A stretch of 36,075 bases of DNA from Thiorhodococcus sp. (GCA_029257385.1 JARIBS010000009.1:1-36075); one strand, 5' to 3'; shown: positions 23,773-31,950, numbered from the stretch's first letter. Numbers and translations: made by a program. The notes: generated by a model not told the origin, from the sequence alone.

Positions 23773-24030
23773 ATGTCGAACATGAGGCGTGCTATCTGTG
23801 CACTAGCGCTAGCCTTGTCGATCTTGGCAACCATCGGATCGACGGCATGGGCCGATCAACGCTACACCATTCGCTATGAGCTACGCCAAGGCAGCAACAG
23901 CGTCTCCAACACCAAGACTGTTACAGCAGAAACCGAACGTACCGCGATTGAAATCGTAAAAGACACAGCCGAGTCCGAGCGATCCGGTTATACGTTTATC
24001 TTGAAGTTCTCGAAAAAAACTATCCCCTGA
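23773..24030 (+). CDS. Small exported protein of unknown function
   Basis: 85 residues with a clear signal peptide: positive start MSNMRRA, hydrophobic core ICALALALSILATIG, and likely cleavage after STAWA before DQRYTIRYEL. The mature part, about 56 residues, is polar and threonine-rich with no cysteine (SNTKTVTAETERTAIEIVKD). ATG at 23773 has AGGAT directly before it; an ATG at 23782 has a better-spaced site. A 10-base hairpin follows within three bases of the stop. I know no family. It sits at the edge between the maintenance region and the relics. Confidence 0.6.
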   Translation: MSNMRRAICALALALSILATIGSTAWADQRYTIRYELRQGSNSVSNTKTVTAETERTAIEIVKDTAESERSGYTFILKFSKKTIP

Positions 24031-24032
24031 GA

Positions 24033-24062
24033 GGAGACACGGTCTGCCTAAGCCGTGTCTCC
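24033..24062 (+). terminator. Hairpin after the small exported protein
   Basis: Arms GGAGACACGG (24033-24042) and CCGTGTCTCC (24053-24062) pair perfectly over a 10-base loop, two bases after the stop codon. The trailing sequence TGTCCTGG lacks a T-run, so termination efficiency is uncertain. Confidence 0.55.
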
Positions 24063-24072
24063 TGTCCTGGAG

Positions 24073-24110
24073 CAGGTCAGCTCACGAAACGGAAAAAATC
24101 GCACGCTGGC
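24073..24110 (+). mobile_element. Tn3-family terminal inverted repeat, damaged inner end
   Basis: Twenty-eight bases (24080-24107) are identical, inverted, to those at 15123-15150, including GGAAAAAATCGCACGCT. The outer bases (CAGG for GGGG) are changed and the inner TAAG is replaced by TGGC, exactly where IS1182-family sequence begins. Orientation places the former element to the right (above 24110), facing away from the other copy. Confidence 0.6.
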
Positions 24111-24275
24111 GGGTTGACCGCGGCGCGGGAAGAGATCGGCAAAGCGCTCATCGCCATCGAGCGCTCCAAAGTGCTCGGAAAGCTGTAAGCACCGGGTGCC
24201 GTGCGGAAACGCCGCACGCGCGACGCCACGGGTCTCGGGCGGAATCTCAAAGGCGGTGCGCAGTTGCAGTGACAT
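24108..24275 (-). pseudogene. IS1182-family transposase, N-terminal fragment
   Basis: From ATG at 24275 the minus strand reads MSLQLRTAFEIPPETRGVAR, then AAFPHGTRCLQLSEHFGALD and FADLFPRRGQPA, the conserved N-terminus of IS1182-family transposases (pattern 'IP--T--VA-AAFP-G', 'FADLFP--GQPA'). After GQPA it stops matching, exactly at the Tn3-type repeat, so only about 56 of some 450 residues remain. The insertion and the Tn3 end share a sharp junction at 24107/24108. Confidence 0.7.
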
Positions 24276-24712
24276 GGGTCGTCTCCGAAGCGATGGCGGT
24301 CAGCCCTCTGGCAGGCATGAGACCGTGGACCGCGCAACCCGCAGAAATGCTTCAACGACAGCCGTTTGAGCACGAAAATGAATTCGCCACCAGTGTCACT
24401 GTTGAGCCTACCCCAAAATGGGTGATCAGCGAGCAGTCCAGGGTCAGTTCAGGCATCGGTGGTAGCTAACCAGCAGAAAAACGGTCGCCAAGCGTTACCG
24501 ACAGCATCAATATTATCCAGTAGTATTCGCTAATATTTTGATGCGATTACCCTGTTTGAGGCCGCGACGCGCTCGTTGAACTATTTCATGCCATACTGAC
24601 GGATCTCGTGCACAAAGACACTGGCCGCTATCTCGACGACAAGATATAGGGCCGAATGACTACCAATCGGCCGTTTCTGCAACTTCGGATCGCCGACAGA
24701 TCGGAAGCCATC
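24276..24712. other. Non-coding stretch between relics and the sugar operon
   Basis: No supported gene. The part nearest 24276 is probably the end of the IS1182-family element that lay before its transposase. AT-rich sequence at about 24505-24545 may contain the promoter of the plus-strand aminotransferase operon. I found no clear -35/-10 pair. Confidence 0.35.
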
Positions 24713-25903
24713 ATGACTCAGGAGAGTGAACGTTTCGCTCAGGGATTGATTCATGCGATCCGTACACTTTACGAAACGGACGCATTCATTCCTTTACACG
24801 CGCCAAGTTTCGGGCATCGAGACAGCGAGCACGTTCTAGCGGCATTGGAAAGCGGCTTCGTGTCCTCGGTGGGGCGTCATGTGGACGACTTCGAGGCGGC
24901 GCTGTGCGACTTCACCGGATCGCGCTTTGCGGTCGCGACTGTCAATGGGACCGCGGCGCTGCATGTAGCGCTCTTGCTGGCTGGTGTGCGCGCGAACGAG
25001 GAGGTCATCACCCAGTCGATCACCTTCGTCGCAACCTGCAACGCCATCCATTACTGCGGGGCCCATCCGGTCTTCGTGGATATCGAGCGCGAGACGCTCG
25101 GCTTGTCGCCGGACAGCCTGGCCGCTTTTCTCGAGAGACATGCCGAGATCCGAGACGATGGACTCTGCTGGAATCGCGACACGGGGCGTGTGATCCGCGC
25201 CTGTGTGCCCATGCACACGTGCGGGCATCCGGCGCGGGTCGACCGGATCGCGGCGGTGTGTGCGCAGTGGAATCTTGTGCTGGTCGAAGACGCGGCCGAA
25301 TCGCTGGGAAGCTTTTACCAAGACCGGCATACGGGCCGCTACGGACAGGTGGCCGCGCTCAGCTTCAACGGTAACAAGATCATCACGACCGGCGGCGGCG
25401 GGATGATCCTGACCGATGATGAGGCGCTCGCCCGACGCGCACGTCATTTGACGACCACCGCCAAACAGCCGCATCCGTACCGTTTCCTGCATGACGAGGT
25501 CGGTTTCAACTATCGCCTGCCGGCCCTCAATGCCGCGCTCGGGTGCGCGCAGATGGAGGCATTGACCGATTACGTTGTGCGCAAGCGGGAGCTGGCCGAT
25601 CACTATGCAAGCTGGCTCGCGACGACCGATCGCGCCTTCGTGCGGGAGCCCGAGGGGGCGGTTTCGAATTACTGGCTGAACGCCTTTCTAGCCCACGACG
25701 CGGAGGAGCGGGATGTTGTCCTGGAATATACCAACGCGCGGGGTGTGATGACGCGGCCGCTTTGGACGCCCATGCATGAGTTGGCTCCCTACCGCGGCTG
25801 CCAGCGCGCCGATCTGCCGAACAGTACCTGGATCGAGGCGCGGCTGGTAAAGATTCCCTCTAGTGTGCCGCCCATGGCGCCTTCGCCGACAACGAGGCGA
25901 TAG
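24713..25903 (+). CDS. PLP-dependent sugar aminotransferase, DegT/LegC family
   Basis: 396 residues of the DegT/DnrJ/EryC1/StrS fold. FIPLHAPSFGHRDSEHVLAA with SGFVSSVGRHVDDFE matches LegC-type enzymes, which aminate UDP-4-keto-6-deoxy-HexNAc. The PLP-binding Lys is Lys222 in SFNGNKIITTGGGG, and the phosphate-binding loop is VNGTAALH. The ATG at 24713 has GGAAG five bases upstream and is preferred over 24656. Together with the dehydratase at 28334 it could make a UDP-4-amino-4,6-dideoxy sugar. After IPSSV the C-terminus differs from the family, so a late frameshift is possible. First gene of the plus-strand run. Confidence 0.88.
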   Translation: MTQESERFAQGLIHAIRTLYETDAFIPLHAPSFGHRDSEHVLAALESGFVSSVGRHVDDFEAALCDFTGSRFAVATVNGTAALHVALLLAGVRANEEVITQSITFVATCNAIHYCGAHPVFVDIERETLGLSPDSLAAFLERHAEIRDDGLCWNRDTGRVIRACVPMHTCGHPARVDRIAAVCAQWNLVLVEDAAESLGSFYQDRHTGRYGQVAALSFNGNKIITTGGGGMILTDDEALARRARHLTTTAKQPHPYRFLHDEVGFNYRLPALNAALGCAQMEALTDYVVRKRELADHYASWLATTDRAFVREPEGAVSNYWLNAFLAHDAEERDVVLEYTNARGVMTRPLWTPMHELAPYRGCQRADLPNSTWIEARLVKIPSSVPPMAPSPTTRR

Positions 25904-25962
25904 GGGTCACTCAAGCCTCGTATGAGGCGACGAATGCGGATCAGGATCTCGAGGGAGTAGAT

Positions 25963-26673
25963 ATGAAAGCAGTTATTCAAGCAGGTGGACGCGGCACGCG
26001 ACTCAAGCCCTATACACTTATCCTTCCCAAGCCCATGATGCCGGTCGGCGAGCGGCCAGTCATCGAAATGCTGTTACGGTGGCTGCGGCGCAATGGGGTG
26101 CACGAGGTCCATGTGACCACGGGCTACCTAGGCCATCTGCTCCGAGTGCTATGCGGGGACGGCAGCCGTTGGGACATGCGCATCCAATACACCGAGGAAA
26201 AAGAACCGCTCGGAACGGTCGGCGCGCTGGATCTCTTGCGCGATCAGCTCGACGAGACCTTCCTGGTGCTCAATGGCGATCTGATCACCGATCTGGACGT
26301 GCGCGCACTGCGGCGCTTTCACCGTGAGCACGGTGACGAGCTGACGATCGCGGTCATCGAAACACCGGTTCCGGTCAACATGGGTGTCTTCGAATACGAG
26401 AAGGACGGCCGCGTGCTGGAGTTCCGCGAGAAGCCGACGCTGAGCTATTCGGCGAACATGGGTGTGTACTGTATGGAGCCGAGCATCCTGGATCTGATCC
26501 CGCGCGGGGTACCCTATGGCTTCGACGACCTGATGTACCGCATGCTGGATGATAAGCGGGAAGCGCGGGTCTATCGGCACGTCGGGCAATTTATGGATAT
26601 CGGTCGACCGGAGGACTTCATACTGGCGCAAGAGCTGGCCGAGCGCGGTGCGCTACCAATGGAGGGGCGTTGA
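25963..26673 (+). CDS. Sugar-phosphate nucleotidyltransferase
   Basis: 236 residues. MKAVIQAGGRGTRLKPYTLI holds the GG-GTRL signature, followed by LPKPMMPVGERPVIE with the catalytic Lys region; GDLITDLD carries the metal-binding Asp. The family transfers a nucleotidyl group from an NTP to sugar-1-phosphate. The length fits glucose-1-phosphate or mannose-1-phosphate/heptose type enzymes with no C-terminal hexapeptide domain. Next to a LegC-like aminotransferase it may be a PtmE/LegX-like glucosamine-1-phosphate guanylyltransferase lacking the CBS domains, but base and sugar specificity cannot be read from sequence. Its TGA is one base before the start of the next gene. Confidence 0.88.
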   Translation: MKAVIQAGGRGTRLKPYTLILPKPMMPVGERPVIEMLLRWLRRNGVHEVHVTTGYLGHLLRVLCGDGSRWDMRIQYTEEKEPLGTVGALDLLRDQLDETFLVLNGDLITDLDVRALRRFHREHGDELTIAVIETPVPVNMGVFEYEKDGRVLEFREKPTLSYSANMGVYCMEPSILDLIPRGVPYGFDDLMYRMLDDKREARVYRHVGQFMDIGRPEDFILAQELAERGALPMEGR

Positions 26674-26674
26674 T

Positions 26675-28135
26675 ATGGATCAATCGGCCAAGCGTGTCAT
26701 GGATGTCGTACTGGCCCTGCTGGGCTTGATTGTCGGCGCCCCTTTCATGGCGGTGATCGCACTGCTGGTCCGGCTGGACTCGCCCGGCAAGGCGATTTTT
26801 TCCCAGCGGCGTCTGGGGCTGCACGGGCGCGTGTTCCGCATGCACAAGTTCCGCAAGTTTCCGGACAACTGGGGGACTAAGGGTGCTGCCGTGACGGTGG
26901 TCGCCGACGCACGCATGACCCGTCTGGGGCGGTTTCTGGAGCGTACCAAGCTCGATGAGCTGCCACAGTTGTGGAACATCCTAGTCGGCGAGATGTCATT
27001 CGTCGGACCGCGCCCGGAGACGCTCAACTTCAAGGATCTCTTCGTCGGCGAGTTCGCACACGTTCACGATTACTTGCCCGGCATCTTCGGCCCAAATCAG
27101 GTCGCTTTTCGCAACGAATCGCACCTTTATCCGCCGGATCAGAACCCGGAAACTTTCTACCGGGAGCAGCTCTTTCCGCGCAAGGCTCGCAACGATCTCG
27201 AGTATTTCTCCAAGGCCACGTTATGGACGGATTTACTTTGGATCCTGCGCGGCTTGTGGACCAGCCTCTTAGGCACAGTGGATTGGAAGCGTCTGGTACG
27301 GCATCGCAGTAAGGTGCTGCTGACCGACCTCATCATCATTGAGGTGGCTTGGCTGGGTGCCAACCTGCTGCGCTTCGAGGGGCTTCCAGCTGGTCGACAT
27401 TGGGACGTCTATTTGAGCGGAACTTGGCTCATTCCACTGATCGTGCTGTCGGCCATGGCGTTGGGCGGCAGCTATCGCGGAATCTTGCGCCACTTTTGCT
27501 CGGTCGACGCCATCCGCTTGGCGGTCTCCGGAGCCGTCGGCTGGGCCTTGGCCTATCTCGTTCTCCTGGTCGTCGAGGATCGCAGCGCTTCGTTTGAAGT
27601 CGGGTTCATCGCGACCGTTTTAACCCTGATCATGATGGGCGCGGAGCGCATCCTGCACCGCGAGCGCACGAGACTCGTGGCGGACCCGCATGGGGATAGT
27701 CATCGAGAAATCGATGAGCAATCGGTGATCGTCATCTACGGGGCGGGGCGCCGCGGCGTGGCCCTTGCGAATCTCCTAAGCCAAGGTTTCGGCGGCGTTG
27801 CTGTGGCCGGCTTTCTCGACGACAATCCTGGCGATCTCGCTGGACGACGTGTCGGCGGTTATCAGGCCCTGGGATCCGAGCGAGACCTGGACACGGTGCA
27901 TGCGGTCCACCAAGTGAGCCAGCTCTGGATGACGTTCGAGCCGGATCGCTACAAGTATCTGCGTTTGCGCAAGTGGTGTAAGAAAAACGACGTGAAGCTC
28001 GTTATCATGCCACTCCTTGAGCCGTTTATGACGCTCTGCCCGCCAAGCGGCGCGGATCTGTCAGCCATCCCCGTTGCCTTGCTTGAAGATTCTAGATCGC
28101 ACGGGCCAATCCCTGGTCGACTGTCCATATCATGA
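26675..28135 (+). CDS. Phosphoglycosyl transferase fused to CapD-like N-terminal half
   Basis: 486 residues in two parts. Residues 1-175 are a monotopic phosphoglycosyl transferase (PglC/WcaJ kind): reentrant helix VVLALLGLIVGAPFMAVIAL, LDSPGKAIFSQRRLGLHGR, catalytic Asp94-Glu95 in TKLDELPQLWN, and FVGPRPE. Residues about 213-325 form a four-helix membrane bundle and 350-470 a nucleotide-binding fold (VIVIYGAGRRGVALANLL), the layout of the N-terminal half of CapD/FlaA1 dehydratases without the catalytic domain. It would start EPS synthesis by moving sugar-1-phosphate to undecaprenyl phosphate. ATG at 26675, GGAGG upstream. A relic of a second copy lies at 31505-31738. Confidence 0.9.
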   Translation: MDQSAKRVMDVVLALLGLIVGAPFMAVIALLVRLDSPGKAIFSQRRLGLHGRVFRMHKFRKFPDNWGTKGAAVTVVADARMTRLGRFLERTKLDELPQLWNILVGEMSFVGPRPETLNFKDLFVGEFAHVHDYLPGIFGPNQVAFRNESHLYPPDQNPETFYREQLFPRKARNDLEYFSKATLWTDLLWILRGLWTSLLGTVDWKRLVRHRSKVLLTDLIIIEVAWLGANLLRFEGLPAGRHWDVYLSGTWLIPLIVLSAMALGGSYRGILRHFCSVDAIRLAVSGAVGWALAYLVLLVVEDRSASFEVGFIATVLTLIMMGAERILHRERTRLVADPHGDSHREIDEQSVIVIYGAGRRGVALANLLSQGFGGVAVAGFLDDNPGDLAGRRVGGYQALGSERDLDTVHAVHQVSQLWMTFEPDRYKYLRLRKWCKKNDVKLVIMPLLEPFMTLCPPSGADLSAIPVALLEDSRSHGPIPGRLSIS

Positions 28136-28333
28136 CCAAAGAGCGTTGGAAACCCTCAGAATTTCTCGTGGCACCTTGCTACGGCGCCTCGCTGTTTTCC
28201 GACGCTCTCGTTGCGCCGCGCGACAGTCGGCATCAGCCGACGGACTCCATGGCGCAAAATGCCGGACTTTTCGCGACATAATAGATGCTATCGCGAGAAG
28301 GCCTGCAAACAGCGATCAAAGATTGAGCCATCA

Positions 28334-30238
28334 GTGAAGGCTTGGTTTCAACGCATTGGCGCGCGCCTGCTGGTGTTCCTCCATGACATGCTGATGATCC
28401 CAGCCGCTTGGGGGTTGGCCTATTGGATGCGCTTCAATCTGGCGTACGTGCCGCCGGAATTCATTGATGAAGCCGTCGATATGCTGCCCTTGGTGGTTTT
28501 GGTCGTTGGGTCAGTCTATTGGTTGTTCGGACTCTATCGCGGCGTTTGGCGCTTTGCGTCGCTGAATGATCTGGCTCAAATCGCGCGTGCGGTACTGGTC
28601 GGCACCACGCTGCTCTTGTTTCTGCTCTTCGCGCTCAACCGGATGACCTTTATCCCGAGGTCGTTGCCGGTGCTTTTCGTCATCTTCCAGTTCCTGCTGC
28701 TTGCCGGCCCGCGGCTGCTCTATCGCTGGCTGAAGGATCGACGCTTGGATTTCAGCGCTGGAGCGCGCGTCTTGATCGTCGGCGCCGGACGCGCGGGCGA
28801 GATGCTGGCTCGGGATCTGCTGCGTGACCGCCATTGCGGCTATGTGCCCGTCGCCTTCGTGGACGACAAGCCACGTCGGCAGGGCGGCATGATGCATGGC
28901 ATTCCAGTGCGCGGAACGACAGCCGATGTACCGCGACTTGCCGAGCGCTATGGCATCGATCTGATCCTGTTGGCGGTTCCAAGCGCCTCGGCGCCGCAGA
29001 TGCGACGGCTGGTCGAGCTCTGCGAGACCGCCGGTCGTCCCTTTCGGACGGTGCCTCAAACGCGGGAGGTAATGGCCGGTCGAGTGGCCGTCAATCAGCT
29101 GCGCCCGGTTTCGATCGAGGATCTGCTGGGGCGCGATCAGGTCACGCTGGATTGGGAGGGCATACAGCACGGACTCGAGGATCGGGTGGTTCTGGTCAGC
29201 GGAGCGGGTGGCTCGATCGGCTCGGAGTTGTGCCGACAATTGTGCCGCTGTCGTCCTCGGCGGCTCATCCTGCTCGATCACGCCGAGTACAACCTCTACC
29301 GGATCGAGACCGAGCTGAAGGAAGGCGCCAATCCGCCGTCGCTCAGCCGTCATCTGGCCGACGTCACCAACGCCGGCGTTGTCGACGACCTTTTCGCGCG
29401 TCTGCGGCCCGACGTGGTCTTTCATGCTGCCGCCTATAAGCATGTGCCGATGCTGGAGGACCAGGGCCTTGCGGCGCTCCAAAACAATGTCATCGGCACC
29501 CTGGTGGTCGCCTCGGCCGCCGACACTTGGGGCTGCGAGCGATTCGTGCTGATCTCGACTGACAAGGCCGTCAACCCGTCTAATCTGATGGGGGCGAGCA
29601 AGCGCTTCGCGGAATTGGTCTGTCAGGGCATTCAGACGCGCTCGCACTGCCGTTTCATGACCGTGCGTTTCGGCAATGTTCTGGGGTCGGCCGGGAGCGT
29701 CGTCCCGCGCTTCCAGCAGCAGATCGAGCGTGGTGGACCCGTCACGGTGACGCACCCTGACATTGAGCGCTTTTTCATGACCATTCCGGAGGCCTGTCAG
29801 CTCATCATGCAGGCTGCGGTGATCGGCCAAGGCGGAGAGACCTTTGTTCTGGATATGGGTCAGCCTATTAAGATCCGCTATCTGGCCGAGCAGATGATCC
29901 GCTTGTCGGGTCGGGAGCTAGGACGCGATATCCAGATCGAATACACGGGCCTTCGCCCAGGTGAAAAGCTGTTCGAGGAGCTTTTCTATCCGGGCGAGCA
30001 CCTTGCGGATACGCCCCATCCGCGTATCCAGATTGCTCATCGCGCCAAGACGCTGACTCCGGATCGGCTGGAATCGGCGTTGTGCGATTTGCGCCAAGCC
30101 TTAGCGGCGCAAGATGAGCGCAGTGCGGCGGACGTGCTTCAGAAGATCGTTCCGGATTGGCACACACCATCCTCGGGAATTGAGCCAGCGGGAGTCGCGG
30201 AGCTGGAGCTTGATCGTGGATGCGCGGGCGTTCCTTGA
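28334..30238 (+). CDS. UDP-GlcNAc 4,6-dehydratase, membrane type (CapD/PglF/WbpM)
   Basis: 634 residues from a GTG. Four membrane helices (about 10-130), a first Rossmann domain (VLIVGAGRAGEML, about 145-260) and an SDR catalytic domain with GAGGSIGSE (290-298), HAAAYKHVPM, STDKAVNPSNLMGASKR (408-424) follow the PglF/WbpM order. It removes water from UDP-GlcNAc to give the 4-keto-6-deoxy sugar, the substrate of the aminotransferase at 24713. Start choice is uncertain: the frame is open to 28211 but the first hydrophobic helix begins just after the GTG. About 200 bases separate it from the fusion gene, in which I see no gene. Confidence 0.9.
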   Translation: MKAWFQRIGARLLVFLHDMLMIPAAWGLAYWMRFNLAYVPPEFIDEAVDMLPLVVLVVGSVYWLFGLYRGVWRFASLNDLAQIARAVLVGTTLLLFLLFALNRMTFIPRSLPVLFVIFQFLLLAGPRLLYRWLKDRRLDFSAGARVLIVGAGRAGEMLARDLLRDRHCGYVPVAFVDDKPRRQGGMMHGIPVRGTTADVPRLAERYGIDLILLAVPSASAPQMRRLVELCETAGRPFRTVPQTREVMAGRVAVNQLRPVSIEDLLGRDQVTLDWEGIQHGLEDRVVLVSGAGGSIGSELCRQLCRCRPRRLILLDHAEYNLYRIETELKEGANPPSLSRHLADVTNAGVVDDLFARLRPDVVFHAAAYKHVPMLEDQGLAALQNNVIGTLVVASAADTWGCERFVLISTDKAVNPSNLMGASKRFAELVCQGIQTRSHCRFMTVRFGNVLGSAGSVVPRFQQQIERGGPVTVTHPDIERFFMTIPEACQLIMQAAVIGQGGETFVLDMGQPIKIRYLAEQMIRLSGRELGRDIQIEYTGLRPGEKLFEELFYPGEHLADTPHPRIQIAHRAKTLTPDRLESALCDLRQALAAQDERSAADVLQKIVPDWHTPSSGIEPAGVAELELDRGCAGVP

Positions 30239-30588
30239 AGGCGAACCTCGATCCGGCGCCATCTGGTATGAGCTTTTCCGGCAATCGCCTAAGAGCGGCT
30301 TCTTATCGTATCTTTATCGTGTAAAATCGCCCTTGCATGCGCCGCGAGCCTGCACCGCGAGCCTGCATTCGCAAAGCCCAGACTCGCGGCCAGGGCGCCT
30401 CCTTGGGAAACGACTTCTCGGAGGGGGTGCATTCTTTTTACGGGAGGAGTTGGGAAACAGGGCGCGAGCGTCCGAGAGGTCGAACTTCAGCCTGGAGCCA
30501 AGCTTGGGGGTTAGATCGGGTCCGGACTGCCGGGGTTGGCGTCTGGCACTGGCGGCAGCAAGACAGGCGCCTCCGCAACCGAATCGGC
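30239..30588. other. Convergent gap; former C-terminal codons of the ATPase
   Basis: 350 bases between convergent genes. At 30511-30588 the minus strand continues the frame of the ATPase beyond its TAG for 25 codons (ADSVAEAPVLLPPVPDANPG, SPDPI) to a TAA, as if the stop were a recent nonsense change. CGCGAGCCTGCA is repeated at 30343 and 30356. Nothing else was recognised. Confidence 0.4.
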
Positions 30589-31410
30589 CTAACCCCCGCC
30601 AAACACCCCGAAGTTGGCCATGTCCTGAAGCATCTCGTCCACCACGTCTGCGGTGATGATGTCTGCCTGCCTCGAATAGCCGTACACCAGCGCCCGGTCA
30701 CAGAGGATATTAATCTTGCGCGGCCGTCCGCCACTGCGCTGCGCGATCAGTGCCAGGGCTGCGCTGTCGAAGAGCGTCGCTTGGCGTCCGGCGACCCAGA
30801 GCCGGTGCGTCACGTAGGCCGGCACCTCGTCGAGCACCAGGGGCGCAATGTGGAAATCCGCAGCCACTCGCTGCGCAAACTGTTGCAGCTCGGGGCGGCA
30901 CAGTAGCTCCTGAAGCTGCGGCTGACCGACCAGCACCATCTGCAGAAGCTGATGCTTGTCGACGTTGATGTTGGAGAGCATGCGCAGGTTCTCGAGCGTC
31001 GTGCTGTCCAAGTTCTGCGCCTCGTCGATGATCAGGATCGTGCGCCGCTTCTCCCGGTGTTCGGTGATGAGGAAACGCTGCAGCTGATCGAACAGTGCCA
31101 CCTTTTTGGTCGCGTCGTAAGGCTGATCGAACGACAGCAACACCCATTCGAGCAGCTCCCCGATGTCCTGGCGGGTGTTGGAGATTAGGCCCACGGTCAC
31201 GTCCCTGCCCAGCTTGCCCAGCATGTGCCGGATCAACGTGGTCTTCCCGCAGCCCACCTCCCCGGTGATCACCGTAAAGCCCGCCCGGTGCGCCACCCCG
31301 TACTCCAGCGCGGTGTAGGCGAGCCGATGCTGCTGCCCGAAATAAAGGTAGGACGGGTCCGGCTGGATCGAGAAGGGCCTTTCGTTGAGGCGGTAGAACG
31401 CTTCGTACAT
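30589..31410 (-). CDS. AAA ATPase, ExeA/PEP-CTERM-locus type
   Basis: 273 residues. MYEAFYRLNERPFSIQPDPS with YLYFGQQHRLAYTALEYGV is the signature start of GspA/ExeA-type secretion ATPases, subfamily found in PEP-CTERM/exosortase EPS loci. Walker A is GEVGCGKTT (50-58), Walker B ILIIDEAQNL (125-134), and the arginine-containing C-domain ends RPRKINILCDRALVYGYSRQ. These proteins are thought to act in EPS export with XrtA systems. Only a stump of exosortase is present (9429-9746), so the system is incomplete here. The gene's last residues (FGVFGGG) run into a TAG beyond which coding-like sequence continues. Start ATG at 31410. Confidence 0.9.
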   Translation of the reverse strand: MYEAFYRLNERPFSIQPDPSYLYFGQQHRLAYTALEYGVAHRAGFTVITGEVGCGKTTLIRHMLGKLGRDVTVGLISNTRQDIGELLEWVLLSFDQPYDATKKVALFDQLQRFLITEHREKRRTILIIDEAQNLDSTTLENLRMLSNINVDKHQLLQMVLVGQPQLQELLCRPELQQFAQRVAADFHIAPLVLDEVPAYVTHRLWVAGRQATLFDSAALALIAQRSGGRPRKINILCDRALVYGYSRQADIITADVVDEMLQDMANFGVFGGG

Positions 31411-31504
31411 GTATCTGGATCGAGGTGGTGCCGACCGGCACTTTAGGTTAACAATTCACTTGAACCGGTCACTCAGAACCGGTCGTCGGGAGCGAGTTGA
31501 GCAA

Positions 31505-31738
31505 GGTCGGGGCAGTCACCGGAGAACCGACTCGCCACACTTCGCTCCCCGTCGGCAGCCCGTCGAACTGGGCGAGATTTGTCCCCAGCCAGGCCGACTC
31601 CACCGCCAACATATCATATCCAGCAGAAACACGCGTCCGCGCAAGCGCGTATGCCCGCGCCAGTCCACCGCACCCGTCAGGGTGGACCAGAGTCCCGCAA
31701 GATCCAGAGGAAGTCCGAGAATGCCATCGACTGGCTGA
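31505..31738 (-). pseudogene. Relic of a second phosphoglycosyl transferase fusion
   Basis: Across two or more frames the minus strand reads SMAFSDFLWILR, then LWSTLTGAVDWRGHTRLRGR with VFLLDMI, then VESAWLGTNLAQFDGLPTGS. These match residues about 183-243 of the fusion protein at 26675 (TDLLWILRGLWTSLLGTVDW, KVLLTDLIIIEVAWLGANLL, RFEGLPAG). The match spans the junction between the transferase and the membrane bundle, so the relic had the same fused architecture. The rest of the gene is gone and the frames are broken. Confidence 0.7.
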
Positions 31739-31759
31739 AAGTAGGCGGTGTCCTGCCGT

Positions 31760-31950
31760 GCCTTCCGCGGGGAAACAGCTCCAGGGCGCCCTCCACATCG
31801 CCCTGCTGGCATTCCGGTGATGACCCAAGATCAAGCGTAGCTCCGGGCTCCGGGCATCCGGATTGGCCTCGATCGCTCGCTCCAGCAGCGCCATCGTTCC
31901 CCGCCGGGAACCCCCGACGTCCGGATTCATCAAGGCCCAGGCCATCGGGA
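31760..31950 (-). pseudogene. Relic of a TPR-repeat protein
   Basis: The minus strand reads TMALLERAIEANPDARSPEL, then RLILGHH and, in the next frame, QQGDVEGALELF, which look like consecutive tetratricopeptide repeats. TPR lipoproteins (PrsT type) occur in exosortase-linked EPS clusters next to the ATPase encoded at 30589. The short length and frame breaks show decay. Confidence 0.45.

Noticed and set aside
15158-24072. Composite transposon delimited by the 28-bp inverted repeats
   Set aside because: The Tn3-type ends face outward from this segment and the bases outside them do not match as a target duplication, so the segment between them is not itself a normal Tn3 element.
24836-25603. 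255-codon minus-strand reading frame
   Set aside because: Shadow of the LegC-like aminotransferase, with no domain signal.
28511-29830. 439-codon minus-strand reading frame
   Set aside because: Shadow of the UDP-GlcNAc dehydratase; it lacks recognisable motifs and its residues follow the codon bias of the real gene on the other strand.
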